From: Crocinitomicaceae bacterium
Lineage (GTDB): Bacteria; Bacteroidota; Bacteroidia; Flavobacteriales_G; Salibacteraceae
Assembly: GCA_002713215.1 (NCBI GenBank)
Contig: PAVO01000007.1
Location: 62,001-126,000, forward strand
Direction of reading: 5' to 3'
DNA length: 64,000 nucleotides
The position numbers and the translations under genes were made by a program. The notes beneath the pieces are model-generated. The model was given only the letters and a program-made list of their open reading frames with translations, was not told the DNA's origin and did no database searches. Shown one piece after another: positions 8,725-18,110 of this stretch. Every line of letters starts with the position of its first letter. Within the stretch, counting starts at the first letter, position 1.

Positions 8725-9585
8725 TTATGCGGACTCTCGCCACCCATCACCTAATATTAGATTTAGCGCCTTTTCCGTTTCATCATTAAGCACCTTGAAG
8801 TTTGCATATAAAGACGGAACCAAGCGTTCAATCCCCTGAGTTGGATTGTCAATATAACTCTTTAGTACGGACTCATTTTTAATAAGCTTTCTATGGTAAT
8901 CCCGAATAACATAGGCAAGCATGTCCGCACACATAACCAATGTATTGGCCCTAAATAGAACATCAGCTTTACCCTGTGCTTTCGAGATGCGTTCAACGAG
9001 CTTTTCCACAACATCTATACAGTAGGCAAAAACTTCTTTATTACATTCCGCAAGCTTAGCCTCATCAATAAACCCACTCGTGTACAAGTTCGTATGAAAT
9101 AGATATACGGGCATAAACATACGCGAGAATGCCGGCAGAACATAACCAAGAGCGTCTTGTTTGAACTTTGCTGCTTCTGTTTCGGTCGTGTGCTCGGGGT
9201 TAACAGAGCGCTCGGCAACGAACTTGTTTTGGTAGCGTTGAATAAATTCAATGTTATCTTTAAATACCGATAGCATTTCATCTTTCATTAGCGCCAATGA
9301 AGGGTTGTTATAAAGAACAATACTGTTCCTCAAGCTCATAGACAGAGCCACGAATAGCTTATCTGAAACCAACCCTGTTTCGACGATACCGTCATCATCA
9401 ATAAGCACTTGGTATAGTTCGCTACCCACTTCAATAACTTGTTTCAACAAGGAACTGGTGTTTAGACCTTGTATCGTCCCAGAGCGACGGTTAATCTCAA
9501 CCGCCTCAATTAGCGGCATGATGATTGATGTAACTTTATGCGTGTTGATCAGTTGTTGTAATGCTCTTTGGTCATCCGTAACCAT
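8725..9585 (-). CDS. Cytoplasmic helical protein, function unknown
   Basis: 286 residues from ATG 9585; AAGGA lies 9 bases upstream, which favours this over the in-frame TTG at 9594. No signal peptide or membrane segment is visible. The sequence is almost wholly predicted helical, with no nucleotide-binding or metal motifs. It sits directly downstream of the DotM-like gene (17-base gap) and is probably in the same transcript. A role as a soluble partner of the transfer apparatus is possible but not supported by any motif. Confidence 0.65.
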   Translation of the reverse strand: MVTDDQRALQQLINTHKVTSIIMPLIEAVEINRRSGTIQGLNTSSLLKQVIEVGSELYQVLIDDDGIVETGLVSDKLFVALSMSLRNSIVLYNNPSLALMKDEMLSVFKDNIEFIQRYQNKFVAERSVNPEHTTETEAAKFKQDALGYVLPAFSRMFMPVYLFHTNLYTSGFIDEAKLAECNKEVFAYCIDVVEKLVERISKAQGKADVLFRANTLVMCADMLAYVIRDYHRKLIKNESVLKSYIDNPTQGIERLVPSLYANFKVLNDETEKALNLILGDGWRESA

Positions 9586-9602
9586 AGTGAACAATCCTTG
9601 TA

Positions 9603-11069
9603 TTAAATTACGTCAGCAGTTGCATTTGCACTTGCGGCACTAGGGAGAGCGCTCTTCTTATTAATATCAGGCACCAACTTGTCCCATTTGCTCTTATCTT
9701 CCCATGTCTCGTGAGCAATGTAGTTAGTGTGTGTTTTAAACAAATCAAAGTCGTACGCTCGAATACCTTCGATTAACTGTGGTGAAATCACACGGAATCC
9801 GAACGTCGATTCAGCCAGATAGTGTGACCAGCTAGCACAAGGCTCAACGAAGCAACTTCTACGCCCCTGTTGAGACAGGACATAAAATAGGTCTCTATCT
9901 ACTTTCTTCACCCACAACATCTCACCTGATGAAAGTACACCATACTCCCAGGCACGTTCCATCAATGCATAAAACACAGTTTTGACGTAGCCATGAGTAA
10001 GTAGAATTTCCTTAACCATGCGAGTGCCCTTCTCGAACATCTCTTTTTCTGAATCCAGTGCTTCCAAGCTAGAAATTAGCGGATCGTAAGGTTCATCAAA
10101 TTCGGTTGCATCAAAGAATGGGCGTTCGAAGTCATTGCGGTACATTTCTATAATTCTATTTACTTCAGCCTCGATTTCTTTACGCATCTGCTTTTTAGCT
10201 TTACCCTCTTTATTGAACAATGCCTTCAAGCCTTTTTTTGCGATATTCGTTTCAGCGATATTGTAATCACCCATCAATCGGTTAAGTAAGCGCGAGTCTT
10301 TAACTCGACCATAAATATGCGGTGCTAATACAGCTAACACACACTTTTCATTGAAAGTAAGATCATCAACGCCTCGCCATGGTCTCCCCAGCTCATCCAT
10401 CAAGGTCAGGTATGTTTTCTTTCTATCAAGCGTAAATTCCAACCTCTCACGCTGCGTGATGAGAGCACGGCGCACTTTCTTGCTCGTTTTAAGTAACCCA
10501 TGCTTCTTAAGCCAACTCATTGGCATCGTTGCCATTGCGTACCAACCGCTCTCAAGGCTGGTCTCCTTGCTTATTTTCTCCATTATTGGCGCTACTGGCT
10601 TGATGTATGGCCAGATCTCCATTTGAGAGCGAGCAAAACTATACATTGCTTGCCCTTTACCCGGCTTATCGATCAGACCATCCTTTCTCAACGCTTCTTT
10701 GGTGATCATGTAAATTATCGCCGGCAATAGGAATGGACCGAAAACAAGCTGTGTTACCGTATTCATACTGTGGTATTTCTTTATACCAACATCATCGTAA
10801 ATGTAGTATTCAGCGTAATCTTCCGCATGAAAAACTAAATCGTGATACATAGGTTCAATGAATTGCCTAACGGTATCGCTGTAAAAGAAAATAACGTTAC
10901 GAACAGGCTCTGGTATAGAGTTAAGTGCAAAGAAAATCCATTTCTTAATCGGGTACCATGCTTCGACATAGAAAAACATTGCAGCCACAATCGAGCCCAG
11001 TGCGAAGATAAGGAAGATACCAAGCCATTCCAACTCGACATCGCGACTGTTTGATTCCTGATTACTCAT
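9603..11069 (-). CDS. dotM: Type IV coupling complex protein DotM/IcmP (TrbA-like)
   Basis: 488 residues. Two N-terminal transmembrane segments (about residues 15-35 and 105-123) precede a large cytoplasmic domain. The C-terminal half matches the DotM family signature: GRPWRG near 228-233, HGYVKTVFYALMERA (359-373), GVLSSGEMLWVKKVDR (377-392), then GRR..FVE and SHYLAE (402-420). In Legionella Dot/Icm and IncI plasmids this protein partners the coupling ATPase DotL (TrbC) to select substrates for secretion. Its presumed partner DotL is encoded about 39 kb away at 49886-52564, an unusual separation. Start supported by AAGGAT 8 bases upstream. Confidence 0.9.
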   Translation of the reverse strand: MSNQESNSRDVELEWLGIFLIFALGSIVAAMFFYVEAWYPIKKWIFFALNSIPEPVRNVIFFYSDTVRQFIEPMYHDLVFHAEDYAEYYIYDDVGIKKYHSMNTVTQLVFGPFLLPAIIYMITKEALRKDGLIDKPGKGQAMYSFARSQMEIWPYIKPVAPIMEKISKETSLESGWYAMATMPMSWLKKHGLLKTSKKVRRALITQRERLEFTLDRKKTYLTLMDELGRPWRGVDDLTFNEKCVLAVLAPHIYGRVKDSRLLNRLMGDYNIAETNIAKKGLKALFNKEGKAKKQMRKEIEAEVNRIIEMYRNDFERPFFDATEFDEPYDPLISSLEALDSEKEMFEKGTRMVKEILLTHGYVKTVFYALMERAWEYGVLSSGEMLWVKKVDRDLFYVLSQQGRRSCFVEPCASWSHYLAESTFGFRVISPQLIEGIRAYDFDLFKTHTNYIAHETWEDKSKWDKLVPDINKKSALPSAASANATADVI

Positions 11070-11129
11070 AAAGTCATCCTTGATTTATGAAGAGTTTTTA
11101 AAGTCGACGTGACTTTATTCGCGTTATAT

Positions 11130-11155
11130 GCAGCCCCCTCAATAGAGGGGGCTGC
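11130..11155 (-). terminator. Strong stem-loop after the giant cysteine-rich gene
   Basis: An 11-bp perfect GC-rich stem (GCAGCCCCCTC and GAGGGGGCTGC) with a 4-base loop lies 26 bases beyond the stop codon of the 1236-residue protein gene and before dotM. On the minus strand the stem is not followed by a clear T-run, so it may weaken read-through or protect the upstream RNA 3' end rather than terminate fully. Confidence 0.55.
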
Positions 11156-11181
11156 CAGTTATTAATACCCATGCATTGTAC

Positions 11182-14100
11182 TTAGTTACACGTTTGCTTC
11201 AGATGAGCGACTTCACAATAAGTACCTCTATAAGCAACCAATGACTTATACTCATGAGTTGCGCCAATCGTACTACAAGAACCTGACTTTGAATTTCCAG
11301 TAGCAGGGTATCCAGCGTTATCCGCTTGACTGAAGCATGAACCTGGTGCATTGGTATTGCTTGTTACACTTCTCACCTTCTGTGCACTACCCCAGGTTCC
11401 AGTAGTAACCGTCGGTGCATCTTTACAAATTTGCCACTTAGTCACATAGTGAGAACTACTAATAGAACCATTCGAGTTACTATATTCAATCGAACCAGTA
11501 GTGTAACCTGAGGTACTACCAGATTCTGTGTTTCTGTCCCCTATACGTCCTGAAGTTATATCTCTGGAGTATATTAATCTACCATTCCAATACCATGATT
11601 CACTATACCACTCAGATTCTGTCCCTTCTTGACCATAATCACTATCATCCCCCTCATCGACTTCAACGTAGTTACTACTGTCGTATCTACAGTTGTTTAC
11701 AGGCTTTGTACCCGTTGCTGTGCGCGATTGAGTCTGACTCTCTGAACTTGTGCGTTCTAAACGGTCATCAACCAATACTTTTCTACCGCTAGCATAAACA
11801 TGGTAGATCTTCACTCTATGATAAACCGTTCGACTACAAGAGCGAGTCTGCGTGAAGCTAGACCCTGCATCCACAGTTGATGTAGATGGAGAGTATGAAC
11901 CGCAGCTCCAGCTACCGTATGTGTAGTAGGTTTCTCTTGAATTACTGTTAACAATGTAATCCTTGGTGCCTACTTGAGTCGATGTACTAGTTGCGGTACG
12001 AGCGTCAGTTTGTGTTTCATCTGTACGGTTAGTGATCGTTCCATTGTTGTATCTCCACTTAACCGTTCGACTTCTGCTCCAGTTCTGCTCACACGTCTTG
12101 GTTTGAGTAAAGTTCTTACCATACTCAATGGTTGATGCAGATGGAGTAGATGTGCAGCTTTCATTATCCATGTTCCATGGAGACCATGCGCCATAAATAA
12201 TTTGCACTACATAGTTACAAGAACCTGATACTGACCATTTTCCGTCACTACATGATGCAGTGGCGCTACCTGAAATACTCCAGTCATAGGTGTAACTAGG
12301 GTTTCCTTGGTGAGATACGTTTACACTGCCAGAATGCGTTGTTTGAGAAACGTCAGCCTTACAAACACCACCCCAGGTTAAGGTGCTTGCTGAGCAATCT
12401 GTATAACAGGTAGATGGAGTGCCTTTAACCCAATCACCATCATTACACCTTAATCGCTGAACACCTGAGGCGCCGGCCGTCTCGTTGATAGGGCTAGTTA
12501 CATTGCCGTGCTCAGTTCTCTGTGGTGTAGCTCCGCAAAGATTATATTTGCTTCTACCTAAACCATCAGTACCTGTCCCCCAATTAACGTCCTCGACACA
12601 ATCAAGCTTACAGGTTGCACCTGATACTACCCAGTTCCCGTTATCGCAGGTAGCAGTAGCGTTACCAGTGTGCTCAAGGCTCGTAGACAACGTGACAACC
12701 TCACCTTGGATGTAATAGCCTTTTGAATTTGAAGGGATGGTTTGGCCACAGCTAGTGTTGCCATTCTTGTCTTCCCATCCAACAACAACCCCTGACTGGC
12801 AGCTCTTGTAGCATTCAGATGGGCCGCCTACTGACATCTTCCCATCGTTACAGAAAACGTTAACATTACCGTTGACCAGGTTGTTCTCGAAAACAATATC
12901 TTTTGATAATGCTGAAGCAATGTTGTCCACCATGATCCCACAGCTGCTTCCAGAGTTAGCGTCTGTGAAACTGAACGAACCGCTACAGTCTAAACATTCT
13001 TCAACATCAATTGGGTCTTCGGCACACGTATTTTCATAACACTCACCATTGCCAAGACAGAATTTGGGTACTTGTGAATTTGCATCAACGATATCGCCGT
13101 AACATGGCGCATCATCGACACAACTTTGGATGTCTGAACCATAGTATTCCGAGCATTGTGCCTGCACAGAGAAATAGCCTTTTGTGCCAATTTCTGTAGA
13201 ACCAAGCACACTATCCAATTTAGCGTAACTGTTTGCTTCACATAATTTCTGCTTAATATCAGCATCGCTTGGCTGAACTGAATACTCACCAGTAGCAGGA
13301 TCATAAGAGCCCTGAATAACAGCATCTACAGTTCCAACATTACAATCCACCTTGGTTACATCACTTGATGGTTCACCTGCGGTACAAATTGCATATTTAT
13401 ACTCACTGTACGTGAATATCTTAGTCATCCCGGCGTCATTGTATCTTTGATCGCCTTTTGTATAGCCAGTATTAGAGCCTGTAACAGAGAACGCACCTTC
13501 GTAGTCACCAGTTCCCTCGCGCTTCTCGTATACAGTTTCACCGTTAAACACCCATGTTTCAGTCTCTAACGAGCTGTCTCCGAGCTGCGATTCTGAACCA
13601 GTTTCAAGATCTTCTCTGATATACCATCTAACATAATTGTTAGCATCGTAAACACATTGGTTTGTCTCTGTTCCATCACTATCGCAGCTGTCAAGTAAAG
13701 GTTCTGTACCATTGTAACCTGAGCAAGTAGCTCTAACGGTGTAGTATTGATATGCCCCTGTCTCGTCCTCTAGGATAGGGGTAGAGAATGACTCTGTTGA
13801 AGTAAAACCTAGCGGTGAACACACCTCTTCTTGGACTTGAGCATTTGAAGGCAACGTTCCATAAGCTACTTCCAACAACCCACTGCGTACGTCGGCTTTA
13901 CTACATGTTTTTGCTTCTTGCAGAATAGGTGAACCAAGATCGGTTCTACCTGCATCACATTGTGATGTTTTACCTGAACACACAGCAGCAACGGTGAAGT
14001 CATCAACAACGTTTGGGTAGCTTCTCGCGACACCTAGCGTGCTAACCAAGCCAGTGTAACCAGACTGCTTACATACTTTAAGAACTTCTTCGTAACCAGG

Positions 14101-14892
14101 CGGGATCGTAAATTCGCCATTTCTTTCATTGTATCGACCGTTTGCATGGCGGTCGCTAACAACACCTTCGTCGCATCGCAACTCAGGCACTTCAACTCTA
14201 CAAGAAACTTCATACTGGTTATGCTTGTAATTCCCTGCACCACTTGCTGGGCCGTCAAAATGGGCAGTAACGTTACCTTGGCCAATTTGGTAGTCACTGA
14301 GTATTCTTGCGCATTCTCTGTCGGCTTTAGACAAAATTGCACTGTCAGTCATATCTTTCGCCATAAACATAACGAAAGAAAGTGATGCAGTTTCTGTTTT
14401 CAGGTTTTGGGCGCGAACAACCTGTGCGAAACCGGTTCTTTTGACCGGTACTTCTAACTGGCCACACTCTTTGTCAGTTACTTGAAGCTGTCCATTTGTG
14501 CACTGATATGAAATTTCACCAGGTGAACTAATAGAGCTTATTGTTTTGGATTGACCATTTTTGAGAATAGAGTCGACTTTCTCGTGAGAGCACTGTGCCT
14601 TTGAATTAATCCAGATCATATCTGAGATTGCACAGTCACTAGGATTTTTAGGCGCACAAGATGCATCTTCAAACATCACGGTGCCGAAACGACAAGATGC
14701 TGTAACACTTCCGCTAAACTCCGAGTTTCCGGTATCAGAAATGACAACTTTTTCGTTATGCTTTAAAGATGGTGAATTGAAAGTACACTGCTGCTGCGTG
14801 AAGCTATCAGCTTTACACAGCTCTTCAGCGTGTCCAACACTTGTGAATGATAGTGCCAATAAAAAGACACTGGATATAAAACGGCCGTCCAT
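11182..14892 (-). CDS. Giant cysteine-rich exported repeat protein (candidate adhesin)
   Basis: 1236 residues from ATG 14892, where a signal peptide (MDGRFISSVFLLALSF, cleaved near GHA) begins; the longer frame would place it internally. It is a mosaic of repeats. Six C-x-x-G-x-aromatic/hydrophobic ... C modules occur, for example CDNGNWVVSGATC and CSDGKWSVSGSC. Three modules end in VQAQC/VRATC/VAAVC patterns. Two long modules begin C-x-Y-D-x-x-N-Y-V, and two tandem thrombospondin-1-like modules begin YGAWSPW and YGSWSC. Many cysteines suggest a disulphide-stapled extracellular protein, matching the Dsb-like genes at 22.5-25 kb. It shares the CxxGxW module with the proteins at 29290-32981. 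Adhesion or mating-pair recognition is inference. Confidence 0.8.
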   Translation of the reverse strand: MDGRFISSVFLLALSFTSVGHAEELCKADSFTQQQCTFNSPSLKHNEKVVISDTGNSEFSGSVTASCRFGTVMFEDASCAPKNPSDCAISDMIWINSKAQCSHEKVDSILKNGQSKTISSISSPGEISYQCTNGQLQVTDKECGQLEVPVKRTGFAQVVRAQNLKTETASLSFVMFMAKDMTDSAILSKADRECARILSDYQIGQGNVTAHFDGPASGAGNYKHNQYEVSCRVEVPELRCDEGVVSDRHANGRYNERNGEFTIPPGYEEVLKVCKQSGYTGLVSTLGVARSYPNVVDDFTVAAVCSGKTSQCDAGRTDLGSPILQEAKTCSKADVRSGLLEVAYGTLPSNAQVQEEVCSPLGFTSTESFSTPILEDETGAYQYYTVRATCSGYNGTEPLLDSCDSDGTETNQCVYDANNYVRWYIREDLETGSESQLGDSSLETETWVFNGETVYEKREGTGDYEGAFSVTGSNTGYTKGDQRYNDAGMTKIFTYSEYKYAICTAGEPSSDVTKVDCNVGTVDAVIQGSYDPATGEYSVQPSDADIKQKLCEANSYAKLDSVLGSTEIGTKGYFSVQAQCSEYYGSDIQSCVDDAPCYGDIVDANSQVPKFCLGNGECYENTCAEDPIDVEECLDCSGSFSFTDANSGSSCGIMVDNIASALSKDIVFENNLVNGNVNVFCNDGKMSVGGPSECYKSCQSGVVVGWEDKNGNTSCGQTIPSNSKGYYIQGEVVTLSTSLEHTGNATATCDNGNWVVSGATCKLDCVEDVNWGTGTDGLGRSKYNLCGATPQRTEHGNVTSPINETAGASGVQRLRCNDGDWVKGTPSTCYTDCSASTLTWGGVCKADVSQTTHSGSVNVSHQGNPSYTYDWSISGSATASCSDGKWSVSGSCNYVVQIIYGAWSPWNMDNESCTSTPSASTIEYGKNFTQTKTCEQNWSRSRTVKWRYNNGTITNRTDETQTDARTATSTSTQVGTKDYIVNSNSRETYYTYGSWSCGSYSPSTSTVDAGSSFTQTRSCSRTVYHRVKIYHVYASGRKVLVDDRLERTSSESQTQSRTATGTKPVNNCRYDSSNYVEVDEGDDSDYGQEGTESEWYSESWYWNGRLIYSRDITSGRIGDRNTESGSTSGYTTGSIEYSNSNGSISSSHYVTKWQICKDAPTVTTGTWGSAQKVRSVTSNTNAPGSCFSQADNAGYPATGNSKSGSCSTIGATHEYKSLVAYRGTYCEVAHLKQTCN

Positions 14893-14979
14893 AGCGCACC
14901 CCTGCAAGAATCCGTTAATAGGGAAAATACTTGCTGATACTAACACATTATGGGTAAACGGACGTTTTACGGGGTGCAA

Positions 14980-15528
14980 TTAAACATCAATTTTGATGTA
15001 CTTGTAGTTACTAGGTATAAGTAAGTGAAGCAGTTTGTCAAAAAAAAGAACTTCCAGCCGCTTTTTGGTCACACACATATGTTTCGCTTTAATATTGTTG
15101 GCAACCTTATCAATCTGCGCGCCGGCATAAAGATTTTTCCATCCAATACCTAGTAACTTATCACTCGCATCTAACAGGAAATTTGGAACCGAAACAGTAT
15201 GCCCAGTCTCTTTACCAGTCAGTTGTGATGTTCCCCACGGGTTACTAGCCCGAAGAAGCCGATTAAGCGCATACCCTTCAACGACACGCTGCAATGCAAA
15301 AGCCATAATACAATTTAGAGACTGCTCCTTAGTCATCACACCGCCCATGTGCAACCTTGCAGACATTATGACTTCCGACCAGATATCATTACTTGTTTGT
15401 TTTTCAAGATGGCCGATAACTGCGGACATGATTGGCGGAACACCTACGCGAAAGGAGCGGCAGTAGACCGAGCACTTTCTACGAGATAAATGTGGTGAAT
15501 CCACGTATTCAGCAAGGCTAATCAACAC
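14980..15528 (-). CDS. Cytoplasmic protein of unknown function
   Basis: 182 residues from GTG 15528; the start overlaps the stop of the SecA-like gene by 7 bases, so translation is probably coupled. The sequence is mixed alpha/beta with several cysteines near the N-terminus (KCSVYC) and no signal peptide. No family recognised. Tight linkage to the SecA-like gene suggests joint function. A downstream ATG (MSAVIG) is an alternative start, since there is no clear ribosome-binding site for the GTG. Confidence 0.55.
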   Translation of the reverse strand: MLISLAEYVDSPHLSRRKCSVYCRSFRVGVPPIMSAVIGHLEKQTSNDIWSEVIMSARLHMGGVMTKEQSLNCIMAFALQRVVEGYALNRLLRASNPWGTSQLTGKETGHTVSVPNFLLDASDKLLGIGWKNLYAGAQIDKVANNIKAKHMCVTKKRLEVLFFDKLLHLLIPSNYKYIKIDV

Positions 15529-17498
15529 AACAACTCTCCGAACTCGGTAATCTGATTCCGAAGACGCTTCTCAGTTTGTGTCGGAGCGCTAAAGTCCGGG
15601 CCTGAAAGTACAGCATTCAAGTAACTGACCTCAGTTGACTTGTAGTGTAAAGCTAATTGCTTATAGTAAATCGTAAGTAATTCATTTTTTAATGAACTCG
15701 ATGCCAAATCTTGATTGCCTTCCTCAATAACCAAGCGACGAGCATCAATAGCTTTGATAATTAAATCTTCTTTGTCACCCAGCAGTCTGCGTATTGTAAA
15801 TTCATGCGCAACAAGATCACCCCATTTATTCATGGCGACCTCATTGATGACATTACGAACGTGCGCTCGAATCTCACCAGACACAGGTAGTGCTTTAAAG
15901 GCTCTTTCTTTTAGCTGAGCTTCGTATTTTTGCCAAAACCTAACTAGTGCCTTCACTGCTTTTTTCTTTGCTCTAGGGTTGCTAGCCAAAGAGTAATTGG
16001 AGGCGGCCAGATCGAGCGCTAAACCTTCATTTGAATCTGCTGAAAACCGCATGTCGAACGAACACAATGCGACATCAAAAGCGTGCACCCCTTGCCCTTT
16101 AGTGATCTTTGAATAAAGTGCATCCAAAGTACCCTTTGAGTTCGGGTGTTCAAATACCAATGCTCTACCAGAAAACGACTCGGGCGAGTCCAGCACTTCA
16201 TAATGTGTTTTAACCGAGACAAAGTCTGGTAAGCCTTTAAACACCGACTTCATGGCATCAGTTCTAACAATTACAGTTGCGTTACACCATTTATCTTTGC
16301 AGTCTGATAAAAATTCATTTAGAACAGACTGGTGAACCCTCTGACCTGACACATATCGGAGTTCAAACGCAGGCTTTCCTTCAGAGAATAATGGTTTTAT
16401 TACCGCACATTTCTTCAGTACGTCAGCACTTTTTACTAGCTTCTTATCGATGTATGGCAGCGAAATGCAGAAGTGTTTACAGCAGGATAAGACATCATAT
16501 GAATTCATAACATCGCTAACTTGCTTCCTGACGACTCCTTTCACCTTAAGTCCATGCTTTGTTTTAACTGCCCAGTTTAAATATTCTGGTTTTTCATCTT
16601 CTGCAACCCATTGCAAACGTTCTTGAGAGCGCCACACAACCTCTCCCGTCTCTCTAAAGGTGTAATCTTCGTGCACCTCATAAAGCCAGGCGGCTTCCAA
16701 AGCGGAAATAAAAAATTTGAAATATAGGCTGTATAGACCTGGTTCAACTTTTGACTTAGAAGTAAGCTCATCCCACAAATCCCGTATGGAAGACACCCCC
16801 TTGTCAGTCGGAGAAACTCTCTGGTTGGTTTGGTCCACGTCAAAATGACCGTTGCTTTGTTCAATATCACCCGACTTCAGCTTGCCAAAAATAAACCTGA
16901 AAACATTGCTAGCGAATAAAACCGTTTGTTCGGTTGCTGATTCCAACTGAAAAACCGGGATTGACACCACTGGAAGTTCGCCGGTAACAAATGGAACCCC
17001 ATTTGGAATAAACAACTCGACACCTCGAACATAGGCTCCTGCACTTGATGGGGAAAGGTCCATGACGATGGAATGGCTAACCAATGAGTTGTAAGACGTC
17101 ACATAGAATGGTTCTGAAGGTAAGTTTGCCTCCAACCTATCAGACGGCGATAGGGTACGGGCTTTCAATCCTAACTGTTCAGCTACAGATTCGTACATCG
17201 AAGACGTTTCAGTTACGCCAGCCTCACTTAGAGTAACCGTCACCACTGGAGAACCTGTATGTAGCCAGCGCAAAAGAGAGTAAGCTGCCCACAACCAAGG
17301 AGACGCCAACGCACCTTGGGTAAGCTTGCTTTTTTCATTGCAGACAGCTTTGAAGAATAGAGAGGCATCCCACTCTCCGGCATACTCAAACTCAACAAGA
17401 GTAAAAAACTCATCCATCAAAATTTTGAGCTCTGATTTAGAGATCGGAGAAAAACTACCGTCTAGCGCTTGAGATATTCTTTTTTGCAAAAACAGCAT
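15522..17498 (-). CDS. SecA-like protein lacking ATPase motifs (pseudo-translocase motor)
   Basis: 658 residues. Residues 280-350 read like the SecA region joining its peptide-cross-linking and second nucleotide domains: DYTFRETGEVVW, then LNWAVKTKHGLKVKG, at the spacing of SecA's DYIV..GEVVIVDE and HQAVEAKEGVKIQ. Residues 70-115 (VVTVTLSEAGV...EQLGL) match SecA's VVTVNDYLARRD...EFLGL. The GEGKT Walker A is replaced by an unrelated ASPWLW segment. The DEVD Walker B position reads around LFIPNG, and GMTGT is lost. Family kinship is my reading by eye; loss of catalysis follows if it holds. The gene sits between an exported-protein gene and an unknown gene, with abutting ends. It could be an adaptor or chaperone rather than a motor. 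Confidence 0.6.
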   Translation of the reverse strand: MLFLQKRISQALDGSFSPISKSELKILMDEFFTLVEFEYAGEWDASLFFKAVCNEKSKLTQGALASPWLWAAYSLLRWLHTGSPVVTVTLSEAGVTETSSMYESVAEQLGLKARTLSPSDRLEANLPSEPFYVTSYNSLVSHSIVMDLSPSSAGAYVRGVELFIPNGVPFVTGELPVVSIPVFQLESATEQTVLFASNVFRFIFGKLKSGDIEQSNGHFDVDQTNQRVSPTDKGVSSIRDLWDELTSKSKVEPGLYSLYFKFFISALEAAWLYEVHEDYTFRETGEVVWRSQERLQWVAEDEKPEYLNWAVKTKHGLKVKGVVRKQVSDVMNSYDVLSCCKHFCISLPYIDKKLVKSADVLKKCAVIKPLFSEGKPAFELRYVSGQRVHQSVLNEFLSDCKDKWCNATVIVRTDAMKSVFKGLPDFVSVKTHYEVLDSPESFSGRALVFEHPNSKGTLDALYSKITKGQGVHAFDVALCSFDMRFSADSNEGLALDLAASNYSLASNPRAKKKAVKALVRFWQKYEAQLKERAFKALPVSGEIRAHVRNVINEVAMNKWGDLVAHEFTIRRLLGDKEDLIIKAIDARRLVIEEGNQDLASSSLKNELLTIYYKQLALHYKSTEVSYLNAVLSGPDFSAPTQTEKRLRNQITEFGELLC

Positions 17499-18101
17499 TT
17501 ATTTCGCTTTCCTTACGCAATTATTTACTAGCCCGAAATTCCATTTCGACGGCACTTCATCTAAGGGTAAACATTTCAAAAAACGTTGAGCGGCGGGCGA
17601 ATTCTCTTCTTTACCATTTAATGATTGGTAAAGAGACCAAAATGCCGAAAAATCGGCTTCAAATGAAGACATGCAAGAGCGACTTTGCTGCCCATTACAT
17701 TTTGAAGACCAGTAATCCAGCATGTTTGGTTTTTCATTCATAATCGCAGATAGCCCCGGGAAAGGGTTTTCATTTGCGATCGTATTTCTTGTATTCACAC
17801 AAACAAGAAGTGAATAAAAGGGGTTGGGGGTTCTCTTGGCCCCCGTCATGCACGCTTGGATGACCGCTTTCCCTGATTTAGACAGCTTGATACTGTCGTA
17901 TAGTCGGTACATTCTGCCAGCATTCGTTGCACAAATTGATTGTAAAGCAGGAATGTTTTCTTTGGAGCATTCAGCTACAGCCGATTTCCTAAAAGACTCT
18001 ACAGAATCATCAAGTGAAAACTGGGCTGCATATGAAAAGTTGATGGCAAACAGGGCCAAGGCCCCGGTTGCCATCTTTAGTAGCCGTCCCAACGAAAACA
18101 T
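17499..18101 (-). CDS. Exported cysteine-containing protein, function unknown
   Basis: 200 residues from ATG 18101 (AAGG 7 bases upstream; an in-frame TTG lies at 18107). A signal peptide with cleavage near SYA (about residue 26) is clear. The mature part is helical with about ten cysteines in spaced pairs (for example CSKENIPALQSIC and CNGQQSRSC), suggesting several disulphides. It ends one base before the SecA-like gene begins. No family recognised; probably a periplasmic component of the same pilus or transfer system. Confidence 0.65.
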   Translation of the reverse strand: MFSLGRLLKMATGALALFAINFSYAAQFSLDDSVESFRKSAVAECSKENIPALQSICATNAGRMYRLYDSIKLSKSGKAVIQACMTGAKRTPNPFYSLLVCVNTRNTIANENPFPGLSAIMNEKPNMLDYWSSKCNGQQSRSCMSSFEADFSAFWSLYQSLNGKEENSPAAQRFLKCLPLDEVPSKWNFGLVNNCVRKAK

Positions 18102-18110
18102 CGTCAAGCC

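Noticed and set aside
14893-14979. A longer start of the giant cysteine-rich protein at 14979
   Set aside because: It would bury the signal peptide; ATG 14892 begins exactly at it.
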